A stretch of DNA of 38,164 nucleotides from positions 1 to 38,164 of the forward strand of contig JANBPT010000402.1 in the NCBI GenBank assembly GCA_027575765.1. Reading direction: 5' to 3'. This stretch comes from Tieghemiomyces parasiticus (Eukaryota; Kickxellomycota; Dimargaritomycetes; Dimargaritales; Dimargaritaceae). Of the stretch, positions 12,601 to 24,423 are shown piece after piece. The translations under genes and the position numbers were made by a program. Numbering within the stretch: position 1 is the stretch's first letter; each line of letters begins with the position of its first letter. Below the pieces are notes generated by a model. It searched no databases. It was not told where the DNA came from and worked only from the letters and a program-made list of their open reading frames with translations.

Positions 12601-14930
12601 CGCGGTCGAGAAAGAGCACCCAGGGACATGATATTGTCCTGTTAAGGCGCAGTCTTTACTGGGTGGATATCAGCCCAGAGGCACTCCCTTGCCGAGGGCG
12701 AATAAGTGATACCTACGTTTGGGGCGGCGTAGACACGGTGGACACCGGCACTGGTGGCCAGCTCTCCCCAACCGCCTACCGCCACTATAATTGATACCGC
12801 ACCGTTCCCAGAATAGACGTGGCCATGGCGCGCGCTTGAAAGGGTGGAGTACCGCCAGTTGGGCTCGAAGTGCTCGTGCGAATGAGGGTGCCGATGGATG
12901 TTGAAAAGGGGGCGACGGTAGGACGAAGGCACATGCCGTTTTGGATAGGATGGGAATCCGCCCCATTTTCGCTATCTCGAATGTGGCCACCCCACTCTCT
13001 TGTATGCAGCTCCTTTCCCCTACTGCCCATCCAAGCCGCCCCCACCTGCGCCCCCTCCCGGCCCCCCCCTTTCTTACTTGTCTCTAGAACTACCCAACAG
13101 GTGTAGCTTCGTCCTTTCTACGCTCTGACCTTCTAGACCCGCTTCCACATGTCGCAACGACAGTAGTTTCCGTTCTAGAGCGCAACAACTGGAAGTGATT
13201 GGCATGCGTTTTTTCATTAATTCCAGGTTCTCGGGCCTGTCCCGGCCCTGTGGCCATATTTGTAAACTTACTGCTCTAGCTCACCGGCAGCACGGACAAC
13301 AATCGCTATCCTTTCGGGGTTCTGTTTTAAAAGACTAAGGGTACAAGTATGCTTCAATACTATAGCCCTCCATTACCTTGTCTCAACCCAACCCTTGGTA
13401 TCAAATGGTTTTGGACTGATCCGTGGCGAGGAGCGGTTCTAACGAAAAATTTATTATCTACGAACCGCTGAAAAGCGCACGCCAGGGCTATAATGTATCC
13501 GCACTCGTCACCAATGTACCAAGGTAGTTAGGGTGACGACGCTGACGCTCATATCTACCGGATAAATTTATGGGGCTCACAAACACGGCCAGCAGAGGTA
13601 GACGCCGTCTTCACTCAAGAATATCCTTCACGTTACCGGTTGGGACTGTATTGCGCCGCTTAGCCGCCCGGCTGAAGCCTCGCCCGCCATAGCAGGAAAG
13701 GAACTGTCCCCCGACACCACCAAACCAACTGACCGCTGGCCCTATCGACCTTAACCGCCCCGTCATTGATGTTTTTTTCTCGAATGGTGGCACCTTGCAT
13801 ACCGCCACCCCAAGATTTGGTTTAGACGTCCGGTGTAAGAGGTGGGCCGATGGCGGAACGACAGTTGGGGGAGCGCTCAAGAACAGGTATGTATGTGCGA
13901 ATAACCCCGACAATTGCTTCGGGTCCCCTCGGTTAGCTTTGGTTCAAGCTGGCTAATCGCACCAAGGGTTAAATTAAATTAGACCATTGGGGGGAGCAGT
14001 GTAGGCCAGGCTAAAGGCACAGCGCGGCGGGTAATCGATGGTACAAGGATGAATGAACAACGCAAGAAAGACATGTACACACGCTCAAAAGCGAGTAGCC
14101 ATGGTTTGGGCCGGGTGGACAAGTGGACGACTGAATCCGATCCCACACGTACACTCGACCGGATAGGATCGCATGACCCAGTGCAGACCAACTAGCATCG
14201 CGCAACCATCCGCCCGCCGGTGGCCGTGGTCCGAGTTCCTAAGTTGGCTAAATTAAAAGCTGGTGTGGTTGGCGGATGGCGATGAAAAAGGGTGGGGTTG
14301 GTGTTCAGGAAATCTCCCGGTGGCGGGTTGCACAGGACAACCTAAACCGGCGAAAGGGAGGAATGGGAAAGGGGGTGGTAGAGAAGATGGGGATATGCTG
14401 GATTATTAGACGTTGTCCCTAAATTAAGGGGCGATGTGCTGGGGGAAGTGTGGGGTCGTGTTCACCATTATTCTTCCGTAAAGCCTGTGAGACCATGGCT
14501 GGGGCGTGAAGGACTGAAATGACCAAAGGGTGGCGGCGTTCGGTCCAACCCACCGCGGCACCGAAGAGCGTGTGGGATAGGAATCGATCGGTGGAGACGG
14601 CTACTGTTGGGGGGGGATGTGCGGTGGCTCGTTGACACTGCATTGCGCAGCGGGGCATCTGGGCTGTGAGCTGAGCCAGAGGAGTCTAGTAGCTGGCACA
14701 GCCCAGTTAACCGACCCGGCGAAGCTGGTAGGTCCGAAAACGCTATGTCAACGCCAGAATCGCCATGTAGTACCAGGCAGGAGGAGGATGCGGAAGAGAT
14801 AGGGAGGTGGACGGCCCATCCCGTCCGATAGGATGCGGTCCAAGGCATAATCGGCCACGCCGTCATCTTGCCAACCTCTCGATTGTTAGCGTGCTGCCAC
14901 AATGCAGAAGGCTCGATGGTATGCATTAGA

Positions 14931-14955
14931 CGCCGCCGCCGCCACCGCCGCCGCC
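14931..14955. repeat. GCC trinucleotide repeat
   Basis: An interrupted run of gcc units with one cac interruption. It reads as poly-Arg or poly-Ala in different frames of doubtful ORFs, so I treat it as a simple repeat in the spacer. Confidence 0.8.
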
Positions 14956-15629
14956 TGACCGGGATTCGATCCCCTCCCTTGGGCCACGGTATTCTAACTG
15001 ACCTGCCTCAGCTGTTAAACGATCAGTTAATATTAAGGCCAGGGCAGCCGTGCCTCGTCAGAAAGATCCATTCTCTTGTCCTTTAGTAATAAAATACGGG
15101 TTCTTTATATCATGGGACATCTTTCCGTGGCGATTGCCCCTGTGGTTGACCAGGGTCCAGTCCTTCCGTCAGATGATGGGGGGAGGGTTTAACTATGCCT
15201 CGGGCTATATCGTTGTCAGACTCAGGTCAATCGTGGTGGATAATTACTGTTAGCAACGGATACGGTACTGTCTGGTTCCAGGGTCGCTCCATGATCTGGC
15301 GCCGATTGACCGACCTCCACGGCAGTAGATAGGGGATACGACCCACACTAAAAGCATCAAAGTTGGGAAGGGTTTCCTTTGGCCCTCAGTTTCTAGTGTA
15401 CAGATCGACCCGGTACCCATGTGAGCGTTCTTTCAATCATCCGACCAAAACTTGTAACGCAACCAAGGCCAAACTTCGGGTTAGCTATGGCAAAAATATG
15501 TACATCCCAAGAGCCCTACCATGTCAACAGCAAAGGTAAGTGATGATCCTAATTATGGCTTTCGCATTGCTTTTCGCCGAGTACATCATGTCCATTTTCT
15601 TGGCCTCGCCTGTCACTATACCGCTTTCA

Positions 15630-16130
15630 GGGGAAATACCACCTGGCGAGGGTGTCCGTCGTCAGAACGCTTAAATATGGGCGCACCTCTTTGTCAGGAG
15701 AACCGGCGGTGTCTAACCAGTTGACACTCACCCGCTCCCCTAGCCGTCACTTTTGGCCGCCCGAGTGGACCAATCCTTAACCATGGTCCTGCGTTTCCAA
15801 GTTACATACGATGGGCTCCACAGTACCCAAGTCACTGGTGCAGAAACGTGCTTTTCCGAAGCTCCGCCGAGTCCCGGGTGATAATGGATGACTCAGCATC
15901 CACTGAAAGACAGCTAAGGCCCACTAGACTGGCTAGCTCCTTCCAAGTCAACTTCCCTAAACGGACAGTGACACCCATTCAGACACAGTCGGCGAACTCC
16001 AGTGGCCGTAGCGTTTTGGTTACTCGCACACCTATCGTTGTGACGGCCTCTACATCGTGGACCACCTCGTCCATGGCTCAATCAACTGGATGATTTTCCT
16101 GGTCCGGTCCTTGTACGGCATTTTACCCCT
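15630..16130 (+). pseudogene. Doubtful SRA-YDG-like remnant
   Basis: Very tentative. In plus-strand order but in different frames I see GEIPPG (about 15633), DGLHSTQVTG (about 15810), a QLRPTRLASSF stretch (about 15914) and YRCDGLYIV followed by MIFLVR (about 16035-16105). These recall the order of SRA-YDG landmarks: an IPG turn, GVHRPxVAG, a DQxLTxxNxAL helix and YRYDGLY with a later F-x-LVR. No single frame or simple intron set joins them, so if real it is a decayed copy. Short motifs picked from all frames can arise by chance, and I give this little weight. Confidence 0.13.
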
Positions 16131-16521
16131 GGCTGGCCTTAATCATCCATGCCTGCACATCCCAGGCCAGCGTTGCCTGCGCCACCTGCCTTTAGTTTCA
16201 TTAGGGGCGTGCGTCATTGCCCCGAAGCGCATCACGCTAGAGGGAGTGTCGCAGCGTCCTAAATCTGGCCGCCACAGTCAAACATATCATCCCGCCACCC
16301 ACCCGCCCGCCGGTTTCCGACAGGGCTACTTTTTTTTGCTTGGCTTTGCCCGGGACTAACCATTTATGTTGTCTCACGCTTTCCTCGGGTCGGCCTCCCT
16401 ATATTACTGCTTCGCTCTGCCCCACTTGATACCACAACTTATCTTCGATTGGATTTCAGTAACTCCCAGTAGACGCCTCTATCCCTTACGCTATCCATAC
16501 AGTCCAATTCACTGTATCTCA

Positions 16522-18523
16522 ATGTCCCAGTTAATCCGTGCCCCGCTTCGTCGTACCGGCTGGTTGGCTTGCGTCTCAAGCCTAGCACCTCGGCTACAGG
16601 TGGTCGTAGCCCCAAGTAGTCGGTCCCTTGCGCTGACCCCAAAGCCACGCCACTACAGCTCTCGGCCCATCGAGACGCCCACCGTGCCAACTGGTAAGAA
16701 CCTCATACGCAACTCGAGCCCTAATACGCATGAGACTTAGCCATGCAGATTGAAAAGCACCACTAATGATGTGGTCACCCTTGTCCGTGGGTTGGAGCCG
16801 CATGGCAGATCCCGCCCGCCGGTCTTCCATAAAGGGATCTCCGCCTAATTTCCCCCAATTGACTGTGTCAAGTGCATCCGCCCCTTTCTGATCTACGTCG
16901 GAACCGCCAGCATCCGAGGCTCGCAAGAAGGTGACGATACAGACCATCGCCAGCCTGTATCGCAAGAAGACTCCCATCACTATGGTCACCGCTTTCGACT
17001 ATCCGACGGGTATCCTGGCCGACCGGGGCCATTGCGATATATGCCTAGTAGGGGACTCTCTCGCCATGGTAGCCCTTGGCTACGATAGCACGGCCATGCT
17101 GACGGTTCATGTAAGTCATTCGACTATTGGGGAAGGCAGCAGGTGGCTTTTTACTGCCTTCACTTTCTTCCGCCTCCGCTCACGTGAGGCGTCATGTCCA
17201 TCATGGCCGACCCAGCCCCCTTGTTTTAAGTATCCAGTTGACGGACTCCACAGATTGCCTAATTACCGTCACCTCCGGCCGCCATTGCCTCTGACCGACA
17301 CATCACCCGCGCAACCTCCCCATTAGGACATGATTCATCATAGTAATGCCGTCGCGCGTGGGTGCACCAAAGCTTTCCGCGTCGTCGATATGCCTACTGG
17401 GTCATACCAAATCTCCCCCGAGGAGGCCCTCACCAACGCTTTTCGGCTGGTCAAGGAGGGCCGGGCTGAGGTAAGTAAGCCTTGAGACGCCTCAAATCAG
17501 GCATCCCTGATCAAACCTGTAGCGGTCCGTAGGAGAAGACGGTTTTACTCATCAGTCATTATGTTCCAGTAATGCAAGTTGGCATAATCTGCCGGGGCCG
17601 ATGCGAGGCCAGCAGAGTACAGCACGTTTAACCCATTAACAAACCGTTGATTGCCGCCCTTAACAGGCCGTGAAAGTCGAAGGCGGCGTCGAGATTGCGG
17701 ACACGGTCCGCCGTATCGTCCAGGCCGGCATACCTGTCATGGGCCACATCGGGCTCAAGCCGCAGCACGAAACGGCCTTAGGAGGGTTTAAGATTCAGGG
17801 TAAAACCGCCAAAAAGGTAAGTACTGTCTGCTCGGATTTGTACGATTACAGGGTAGATCCTCTTCATGTGTTGCTGGCAAATACTGTGCGAACCCTTCCC
17901 TACATCACCCTGACGGACCTACTGAACATATTTGCCCCTCACCCGTACCAAACCCTCCTTCGTTTCAACGCGCAGGCTGAAATAATCCTACAGGACGCGC
18001 TGGCTCTGCAGGAGGCCGGATGTTTTTCGTTGGTTATCGAGTGCGTGCCCAGCCAGGTGGGAGAGACGATCACCCAGCTCCTACACATCCCGACCATCGG
18101 TATCGGTGCCGGGGCCCACACGTCCGGTCAGGTGCTTGTTAACATGGATATGTTGGGTATCTTTGACCGATTTGTTCCTAAGTAAGTATTGGGTTGACGC
18201 CGGGCTACTAATTAGGCATGGCTAAGGAGCGTCCTAAATTGCACTAGTATTCTGAAAATGCCCTCACAACATACGTACTACTAATAACCGCTAAATCGGA
18301 TGGCTCCGGCCTTTTTTTGCTCACTGCCCGCCTTGTTCCGAGCAGATTCTGCAAAGTGTATGGACACTTCGGCCGAGACATGGCCAAGGCTGTCGAGCAG
18401 TACTGTACCGAAGTTCGCAATGGCCAGTTCCCGGATCCTGAATCGCACAGCTATGCAATGGCCTCGCCGAAGGAGCAGGAGGAGTGGGCGGCTATCGCCA
18501 AGAACTACACCCGGAATGCGTAG
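16522..18523 (+). CDS. panB: 3-methyl-2-oxobutanoate hydroxymethyltransferase (PanB)
   Basis: Makes ketopantoate from 2-oxoisovalerate and methylene-tetrahydrofolate, the first committed step to pantothenate and CoA. Six exons: 16522-16693, 16911-17110, 17327-17470, 17667-17816, 17976-18181 and 18346-18523, giving 349 aa. The first 50 or so residues are Arg-rich with almost no acidic residues and end in RHYSS, a likely mitochondrial leader. The TIM-barrel core follows: VGDS with metal ligand D106, DMPTGSY with D145, VKVEGG with K175 and E177, and IECVP with E244. These correspond to D45, D84, K112, E114 and E181 of the bacterial enzyme by motif and near-identical spacing. Introns are 217, 216, 196, 159 and 164 nt. 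The fourth is a multiple of three with no stop. It ends 137 bp from the stop of the convergent pseudouridine gene. Confidence 0.96.
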
Positions 18524-18660
18524 AATTCACAATCTGTTTCTACTCTATTAGTCGATATCACTTTCGTTTTGCATTATCCCTACCCCGAATGAAGCAACAC
18601 AGTATTGCCTCCATAATTGCGACTGTGGGCCTTTTATAATACTCGGCAGCATAACTTCGG

Positions 18661-21600
18661 CTAACGATTCGATTCGAACCATGGCCCGCCTTTTAGCCCG
18701 CCGCCATAGGATCCAGAGGTAAATGTGAGGTCGGCTAGTAAACTGGGCTCGATGTCGGGACTGACCGACTCGGTCGATTGAATTGAGAGTACGGCGGCCC
18801 GCTGGGCGACATTAACGATATGGACAAGGTCCACGAATGCCATCGGCGTATCGGCGTTACCCGGCGGAAGCTGGCGGCAGTATTTAGCCAAACCGGCGAG
18901 CATTGCACCGACCATACTACGTACGCGTGCGGGGGAGGATTGGCGGTAAGTAGGGAAGATGGAGTTGTAGTAATCGAATAGTTAGCCTCGGTAGCGTTGG
19001 CTAATCAAGGAGAAAATGGATGTTCCCTTGGTAAGAGTATGTATATATATATTGAACACGTACCTATCGCCGGCTCCAGCCACGCTCCGAACTTGAGTAC
19101 AAGGAAGGCTGGGAAGGTACGCCCAGTCGATTTCGAGTTGCTCAGCCAGTGGATCGCGAGCGGACTGCATCGGGCAGACGGTGTTTAGCAGGGTTGCAAG
19201 AGGCAAACCCGCGGAGCCTTCGTGCAGAACTGATGGACGTTTCTGGACGCGGTCAGAAGGTGAGACCCACCGCCGACTGCACACGATGACCCCATCCGCA
19301 CCCAGCTTGACCACCAGGTGAGGGATGAAGGTGAGTAGGCTAGCGGCTTTCTGCAGAATTAGTGGTAGGTCAGCCGGGTAGGCCGGCGGGGTAGGTCGGT
19401 TGGTCTCGCTCCGGGCCGTGGCGCACGACGCTGCCATCATGTCGTCAATGGTGACCAATAGCTGATTGGCGTTTAGCTCGGTTGGGAGGGCGTCAGCAAG
19501 GCTGGCCAGTTCCGCCCGGTCGGGGGTCACCAATTGCACAACCGTCTCTCGAAAGGGTGTGAGAGATGAGCGGACCTGAGGGTCAAATGGGCAGGTCGCC
19601 AGCAACTTGAGCGCTTTCGCTGCCGAGGTTGGTTCGAACACCGTCCAAGGGCCCCTGGGTATTGCCGACAGCGTCGCACAGAGCTGCCGAATTGTATCCT
19701 GGGATAGGTTGCCATCAAAGCACACTAGGACGGGCCCGGGGGGCGACATCAAGGCGGCCTGGAGGGCGTCCCTCTGGACCGTGGGCAGAACGGCGGTGGC
19801 CAGAATGTCCATATCGGCCACGGCAGTAATGAGCTCACCGCCGGCATTGTGGATGGCATTGTAAACAGCGGTACGCGCCTCTGGGACTCGCACGATGAGT
19901 TCCGTGTCGAGGCCGCGGGCCACCATGTCACGGAGGAGGAGGTCACCGTTGGCGTCAGGGCCTACCCAGGACAAGAACCTCGGCCATTCGCCAAGTTGAG
20001 CACACACCCGGGCCACATTATAACCCACCCCACCTAGGGCGTAGTGGGTGACTCCAGGATTGGAAGTACCCAAGGGGGTAAGTCGGGCGGTGGGTGCCGA
20101 GGCGTGAATGGTACTAATGACGTCCACCGCACAGCCGCCTACTATCATCTGTGTAGGGTGAGGTCAGCAATGGTGAAGTTAAGTATTTCTCAGTACGATT
20201 TAAATTGGCATGACTCATCAATGGCAGTGGGTGACGCTAGCGTGGACTGCCGGCTTCCCCAACCTTGGTAGGGTGCCGAGGGGTGAGGGTCACCGGGTTC
20301 CCGTCTGTGGCGCTACCGGATTGCCTTCAAATATAAACTTACCAGCGTCACATTCGAATCGGCGGGGGCCGCCACTGCTCGAGGGCCGTAGTCGACTGAA
20401 GAGGGGGCCGGGAGTCCCACACCACAGGTCTGGAGCTACTGGGCCATATTTGACAATTATAGCGACATGGTTGTTTAATGAGCAGTTTGTGAGTGATTAG
20501 GCACCTCAAGGAGTCGGGGTTTGTAGAGCCGCTCCAGAGGTACTCTAAGTTTGCTTTACCTCTTCATGTTCAAGGGCGCAGAGTTCCCGGGCGATTTGAC
20601 CACCCACACGAGCGTTGTTTTTGATCAGGCCGATATCTGTGGGAAGGTTACGGACGAGCGTGGGTACACAGTTAGACACGGGAGTAGCTAAGAACGTCGC
20701 CCGATACCCTGGGCCTTACCGGATTTAACGTTTGGCCTGCACAGCGACGCTGGTTGGAAAACTTACTGGCTTGGAGGGAGGCACCCCGGGTAATCTCGTT
20801 GACACGTTGCAGCAGGAACGGCGTGATATCCTTTCCCAGTATACCTTGGTCCCTGCGCAAGACGATGTAACCACGAGGGACGGGATAAATCGGTAAGCGT
20901 AATTAGGGGACGTGTAAGTACACCCGCTTAGTTGGTACGTTATACGCCAGAGATAAACCATTATTTGGCTTCCGATCCTCAAGCGCTATGAAAACTTACG
21001 AAGCTTCCCAGATGGCCTGGTCAATGGCCGCCTGGATCAGGTCGCCTTGAGCGGCCTCCCCGGCGGGAATTGGCACGGCAAGAACGACACCGGTATCGAT
21101 AGAGAGATGAAACTGGGTATGAACGAACCGTGCAGCCTCGTGGTGTCCATCCACCCACCAAGCACTGCGATGGCCGCTATCCGGGGTGAAGAACGCCGGG
21201 AACTGGGGGCCTCCAGCACCCACGGTGACGACCGGAACGCCCTGGGTTTCAAGGTACTCGAGGGTCTTAGGAATATCCAGAATGGACTTGGTACCCGAGC
21301 ATACAACAGCCACGGGGGTGCGGCCAAGTTCGGTCAGGTCAGCACTTACATCGAGGGTAGACTCCGCCCCGCGGTGCACACCGCCGATTCCACCCGTTAC
21401 GAAGAGCGGGATCCCGCAGCGGTGGGCGATGAGCATGGTGGAGGCCACAGTTGTGGCGCCCGGTAGTCGTTGGCTTAGGACCGCAGCCAGGTCCCGCCGC
21501 GAGGCCTTGGTAGCCGTCCGGCCGGTCTGGGCCAGCTGTTCGAGGCGAGCGGTGTCCAGACCAACTTGGACCTTGCCGTCCCACAAGGCGATGGTGGCTG

Positions 21601-21865
21601 GTGTGCAGCCCTGGTCGCGTACAACTGCTTCAACAGCCTGTGCTACGGCAAGGTTGTCCGGGTAAGGCATGCCGTGCGTGATAATTGTGGATTCGAGGGC
21701 TACGACAGGTCGGCGCTCGGCTAGTGCGGCACGTACTTCAGGCGTGACTTTGACAAAGTCTGAAGTCAGCCAGGCCCCGCGGGTGGTTAGGGCTCGTCGC
21801 CCCAGCAAGGGCAGAGCCCGGTGGCTGACATCATGGTGGAACGGAATGCGCCAGGTGCGATACAT
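18661..21865 (-). CDS. Bifunctional pseudouridine-5'-phosphate glycosidase / pseudouridine kinase
   Basis: Fused enzyme that phosphorylates pseudouridine and then splits the 5'-phosphate into uracil and ribose 5-phosphate. Six minus-strand exons: 21000-21865, 20767-20852, 20560-20636, 20343-20429, 19064-20148 and 18661-18916, giving 818 aa. The glycosidase (PsuG) half is about residues 40-345: ALESTIITHG with E58, K120 in the KASRRD motif, GGVHRG with H164, D176, and GTKSILD with the Schiff-base lysine K193. Spacings agree with bacterial PsuG. After a 29-residue Pro/Ala-rich linker exon, the PfkB-type kinase runs from residue 373, with GGVGYNVA at 411-418 and the catalytic AGAGDS at D733, split by the last intron. 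The N-terminus looks mitochondrial (Arg-rich, RRALTTRG). An in-frame ATG at 21925 would add 20 residues before it; I prefer 21865. Same domain order as the fungal bifunctional proteins. The linker acceptor (20429) could lie 6 nt earlier. Confidence 0.93.
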
Positions 21866-22614
21866 GGTGAAGTCGCTGAGGGTTAGAGGGTAGCACTTGT
21901 ATAGAGCAGTGTTGGCAAATGCCAAGAGGTATACCGGATAGGCGAGGGAGGCCTCGTCGATGAAAAGCCCGGGAGGGGGGTCAAGTCTGGCGAAGGGAGA
22001 AGGGACGAGTGTGGTATAAACGAGTAGACAAAGTCAGTGGGGGCAGGTCGCTGGGTCAGGCGATCTGGTGCCGGGCGATGTATAGAGGCACTTGGGAATG
22101 ACCAGAAAACAGCCGGGCTGTGTGACTAGCCTTTCGGGTCCAGCACAATCACTAGTAATAGGAACGCTTAACAGTCCCAGGGCCCCTTCTCACTGGTCGG
22201 CCCATGTCCCGGTGGCAAGCGAGCAGCAAGAACGTCGCCTTGCGGCCGAATTGACTGGCATTCGAATTGGGCTCGCCACCTCGGTCCTACAGACTGGCTT
22301 TCCGTCTCCACTCTAGGGACATGACTCGCACAACCGTCCCAGCGCCGGATGAAAAGGCGAATCGCAAACCCATTTCACTACAACCGCCAACCTTGAAATA
22401 ATGTTTTTCCGGCAGTCGTGCCAGGTTGACCCCCCCCCTCCGACTAAGCCCTAACGTATGGTATCTCACTTACGAAGTACATCCCTTGCCTGAGACCCTT
22501 CACATCTGCCAACCGTCCCGGGGCTCGCTCGCTTGCTGCTATTCTCTTCCGCTGTTGTCTCAGGATAGCTTTTTTTTTTCTTATTTCTACTTAAGGGACG
22601 CCTATTGCATCCGC
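21866..22614. promoter_or_regulatory. Divergent promoter region, pseudouridine fusion and DUF218 gene
   Basis: About 750 bp between the starts of two divergent genes, so it should hold both promoters. Visible features are a C-rich run near 22431-22439 and a pyrimidine-rich tract ending in about ten T (22570-22580) just ahead of the DUF218 start, common in fungal core promoters. No operator-like repeat is evident. The plus frame is open from 22426 into the DUF218 gene, but that part shows no family resemblance. Confidence 0.45.
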
Positions 22615-24423
22615 ATGAGCCTCCACATCCGCATCACGCCGTCGAACGAGCCCGACGAGCTCCCGGCCAACTTTACGCGGGGCGCCCGGAACGCCGCCTG
22701 GCCTTTTCGCCTCCGCAATCTGGTCCGCCGTTATCTGCGTCGGAGCGCCCAGCACGGGCCCTGGTTACTCGTCGGCCTGGCCCTCTCCGTCATCCTAAAC
22801 CTCTACCTGCTTGGACATGGTACGGCGTCGCTTGACCTGGTGGCTCCGTCCGAGCGCCCGGGCAGCGGCCTACCGTACCCTGGTAATCATCACCCGTCGC
22901 ACCCTCCTGGTCACCACGGGCCTGAGCATGACGAGAACGCAGCCCTCATCTCTCTCGCCCCGACCCTCCCTGCTGATTGGTCTCGGTCGGCCCTGGCGGC
23001 CCAGTACCGGGGCCTCACCGAGCTGATTGTGGTCACTGGGAACGCTGTCTTCTGGGGTAACCCGTACGACATGGCCCATGTTGCCCATGGTGAGAGCTGG
23101 GCTCTGGAGCCTTTCCAAACCGAATCAGATGTCGCTGGTTTCCTCGAGCACATCCGCATGGGCAGTGACATGCTTGCCCAGCGACCCGAGTCCCTCTTGG
23201 TATTTAGTGGCGGCCAAACCAAGCCTCAGGCCGGCATGCGCAGCGAGGCCCAGAGTTACTGGGTAAGAATTATCTGCCTGGTCCATTTTCCCAAAGCCCA
23301 ATGAGGAACAATGATCCGGACGCCAAGTAGCTTCGCCCCCACCTTTCTCCCCCCCCCCGCACTTACCATACTAACCGTTTCGACGACTACCCCTCTCCCC
23401 CGCACTGCTCGAATTCCGCTATATAGCAACTCGCCCAGGGCCAGGGCTGGTTTAAAAGTGACAACCTTTGGCGGACCACCACTGAAGAGTTCGCGCGGGA
23501 TTCCTTCGAGAACATCCTCTTTAGCATGTGCCGGTTTTACGAGCTGACCGGCCACTATCCGCACAAGCTCTCGGTGATCAGCTATCCGTTCAAGCAAAAA
23601 CGCTACGAGACCCTACACCGGGTCGCCCTCAAGATCCCAGAAACCATGTAAGCAATACGGATGTTTAGGTTGGGTTTTCAACGGATGTATCTGACGCTGT
23701 GGCCAAAAAAAAAAGCCGCAACTGTCGGCTCCGAAAATTCTCTAGCTGACTAGCTTACTCACTATCCCGTGTTCATATACGTAAATTGCTTTGGCCCGCT
23801 CACCACCGTCCATCCATCCCCAGGTTCGAGTTCATCGGACTCCCAGTGGAAGATCCGATCGACCCAAGAAAGACTGAGGGCGAGGTAAGTAATATTGGCA
23901 TTGTACTAGCATTCCGCGCCCTGTTGGCGGCCATTCCGCACTCTCTAAAAAGACAATCCAACCTCCTCTCCTTACATCCCTCGGCCCTCGGTTTGTGGTA
24001 TAGCTCAAGAATGCCTTTAGCCTTTTCCAATCGGATCCGTACGGCTGCGACGGGGCCCTGGCCTCTAAACGTCTGCGCCGCGACCCCTTCCTCCGCAAGT
24101 AAGTTCCGAATTGATTGCCAATCAGGATACCAAGCCATGGTGGCCTTCCTAAGGGTCATCGCCAAGTATCTGCGAAGCTTTCCAGGGATCATTTTTATCC
24201 CGCCTTTACTAATCTGACGCAATGATGTCCGGTTCTTCTTATTCTGCCATCTAACCCTGGGTACCTTGCTTACCCAACCTTTCCCTAATTCAGGAACGCC
24301 TACCACGACACCTGTCCCCACCTACGGGACCTACTGGACTACTGCCTACACTCCGACCACCACCTACCGTTCCCTAAGCAGCTACCATGGGAGAAGCCTA
24401 TGGAGTCTGTCGCCCACCCATAG
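22615..24423 (+). CDS. DUF218 (YdcF/SanA-like) single-pass membrane protein
   Basis: Five exons: 22615-23262, 23427-23647, 23824-23884, 24004-24098 and 24294-24423, giving 384 aa. The N-terminal 48 residues are basic ([12 protein letters not shown]), followed by one transmembrane segment at about 49-67 and a His/Pro-rich stalk; the positive flank predicts a type II protein with the domain in the lumen or outside. The DUF218 domain starts at [12 protein letters not shown]. It has the SGGQT strand-turn, [11 protein letters not shown], a [17 protein letters not shown] helix and a [13 protein letters not shown] block. Fungal relatives are conserved but their reaction is unknown; bacterial members act around the envelope, so only a general role can be inferred. 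Introns are 164, 176, 119 and 195 nt. The fourth exon could start at 24010 instead of 24004, dropping two residues. It converges with rif1. Confidence 0.87.

Larger units (their letters stand above)
5510..16521. other. 11-kb spacer without a confident gene
   Basis: About 11 kb between the HSF-type gene start and panB. I find no open frame that matches a family I know. The longest are 131 codons on plus (10605-11000), 146 codons on minus (8876-9316) and 152 codons on minus (14468-14926); all overlap frames on the other strand and look like chance. I looked for tRNA A and B boxes, 5S rRNA, and U1, U2, U4 and U6 snRNA signatures and saw none. It contains two short tandem repeats, a GCC-rich run, several G homopolymers (for example near 7248 and 8341) and a doubtful SRA-like remnant near 15630-16130. 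The part next to 5510 must include the promoter of the HSF-type gene, and the part before 16522 that of panB. Confidence 0.6.

Noticed and set aside
13685..13952. Plus-strand stretch of 80 or more codons without a stop that reads like a protein
   Set aside because: It contains no ATG and no matching splice sites. Tens of such stop-free stretches are expected by chance in this window, so its look is not evidence.
14955..14980. tRNA B-box-like sequence gggattcgatccc
   Set aside because: The flanks do not pair as a T arm on either strand, and no A box lies at the right distance.
16594..16989. 131-codon minus-strand frame over panB
   Set aside because: It is the antisense shadow of panB exons 1 and 2 and intron 1.
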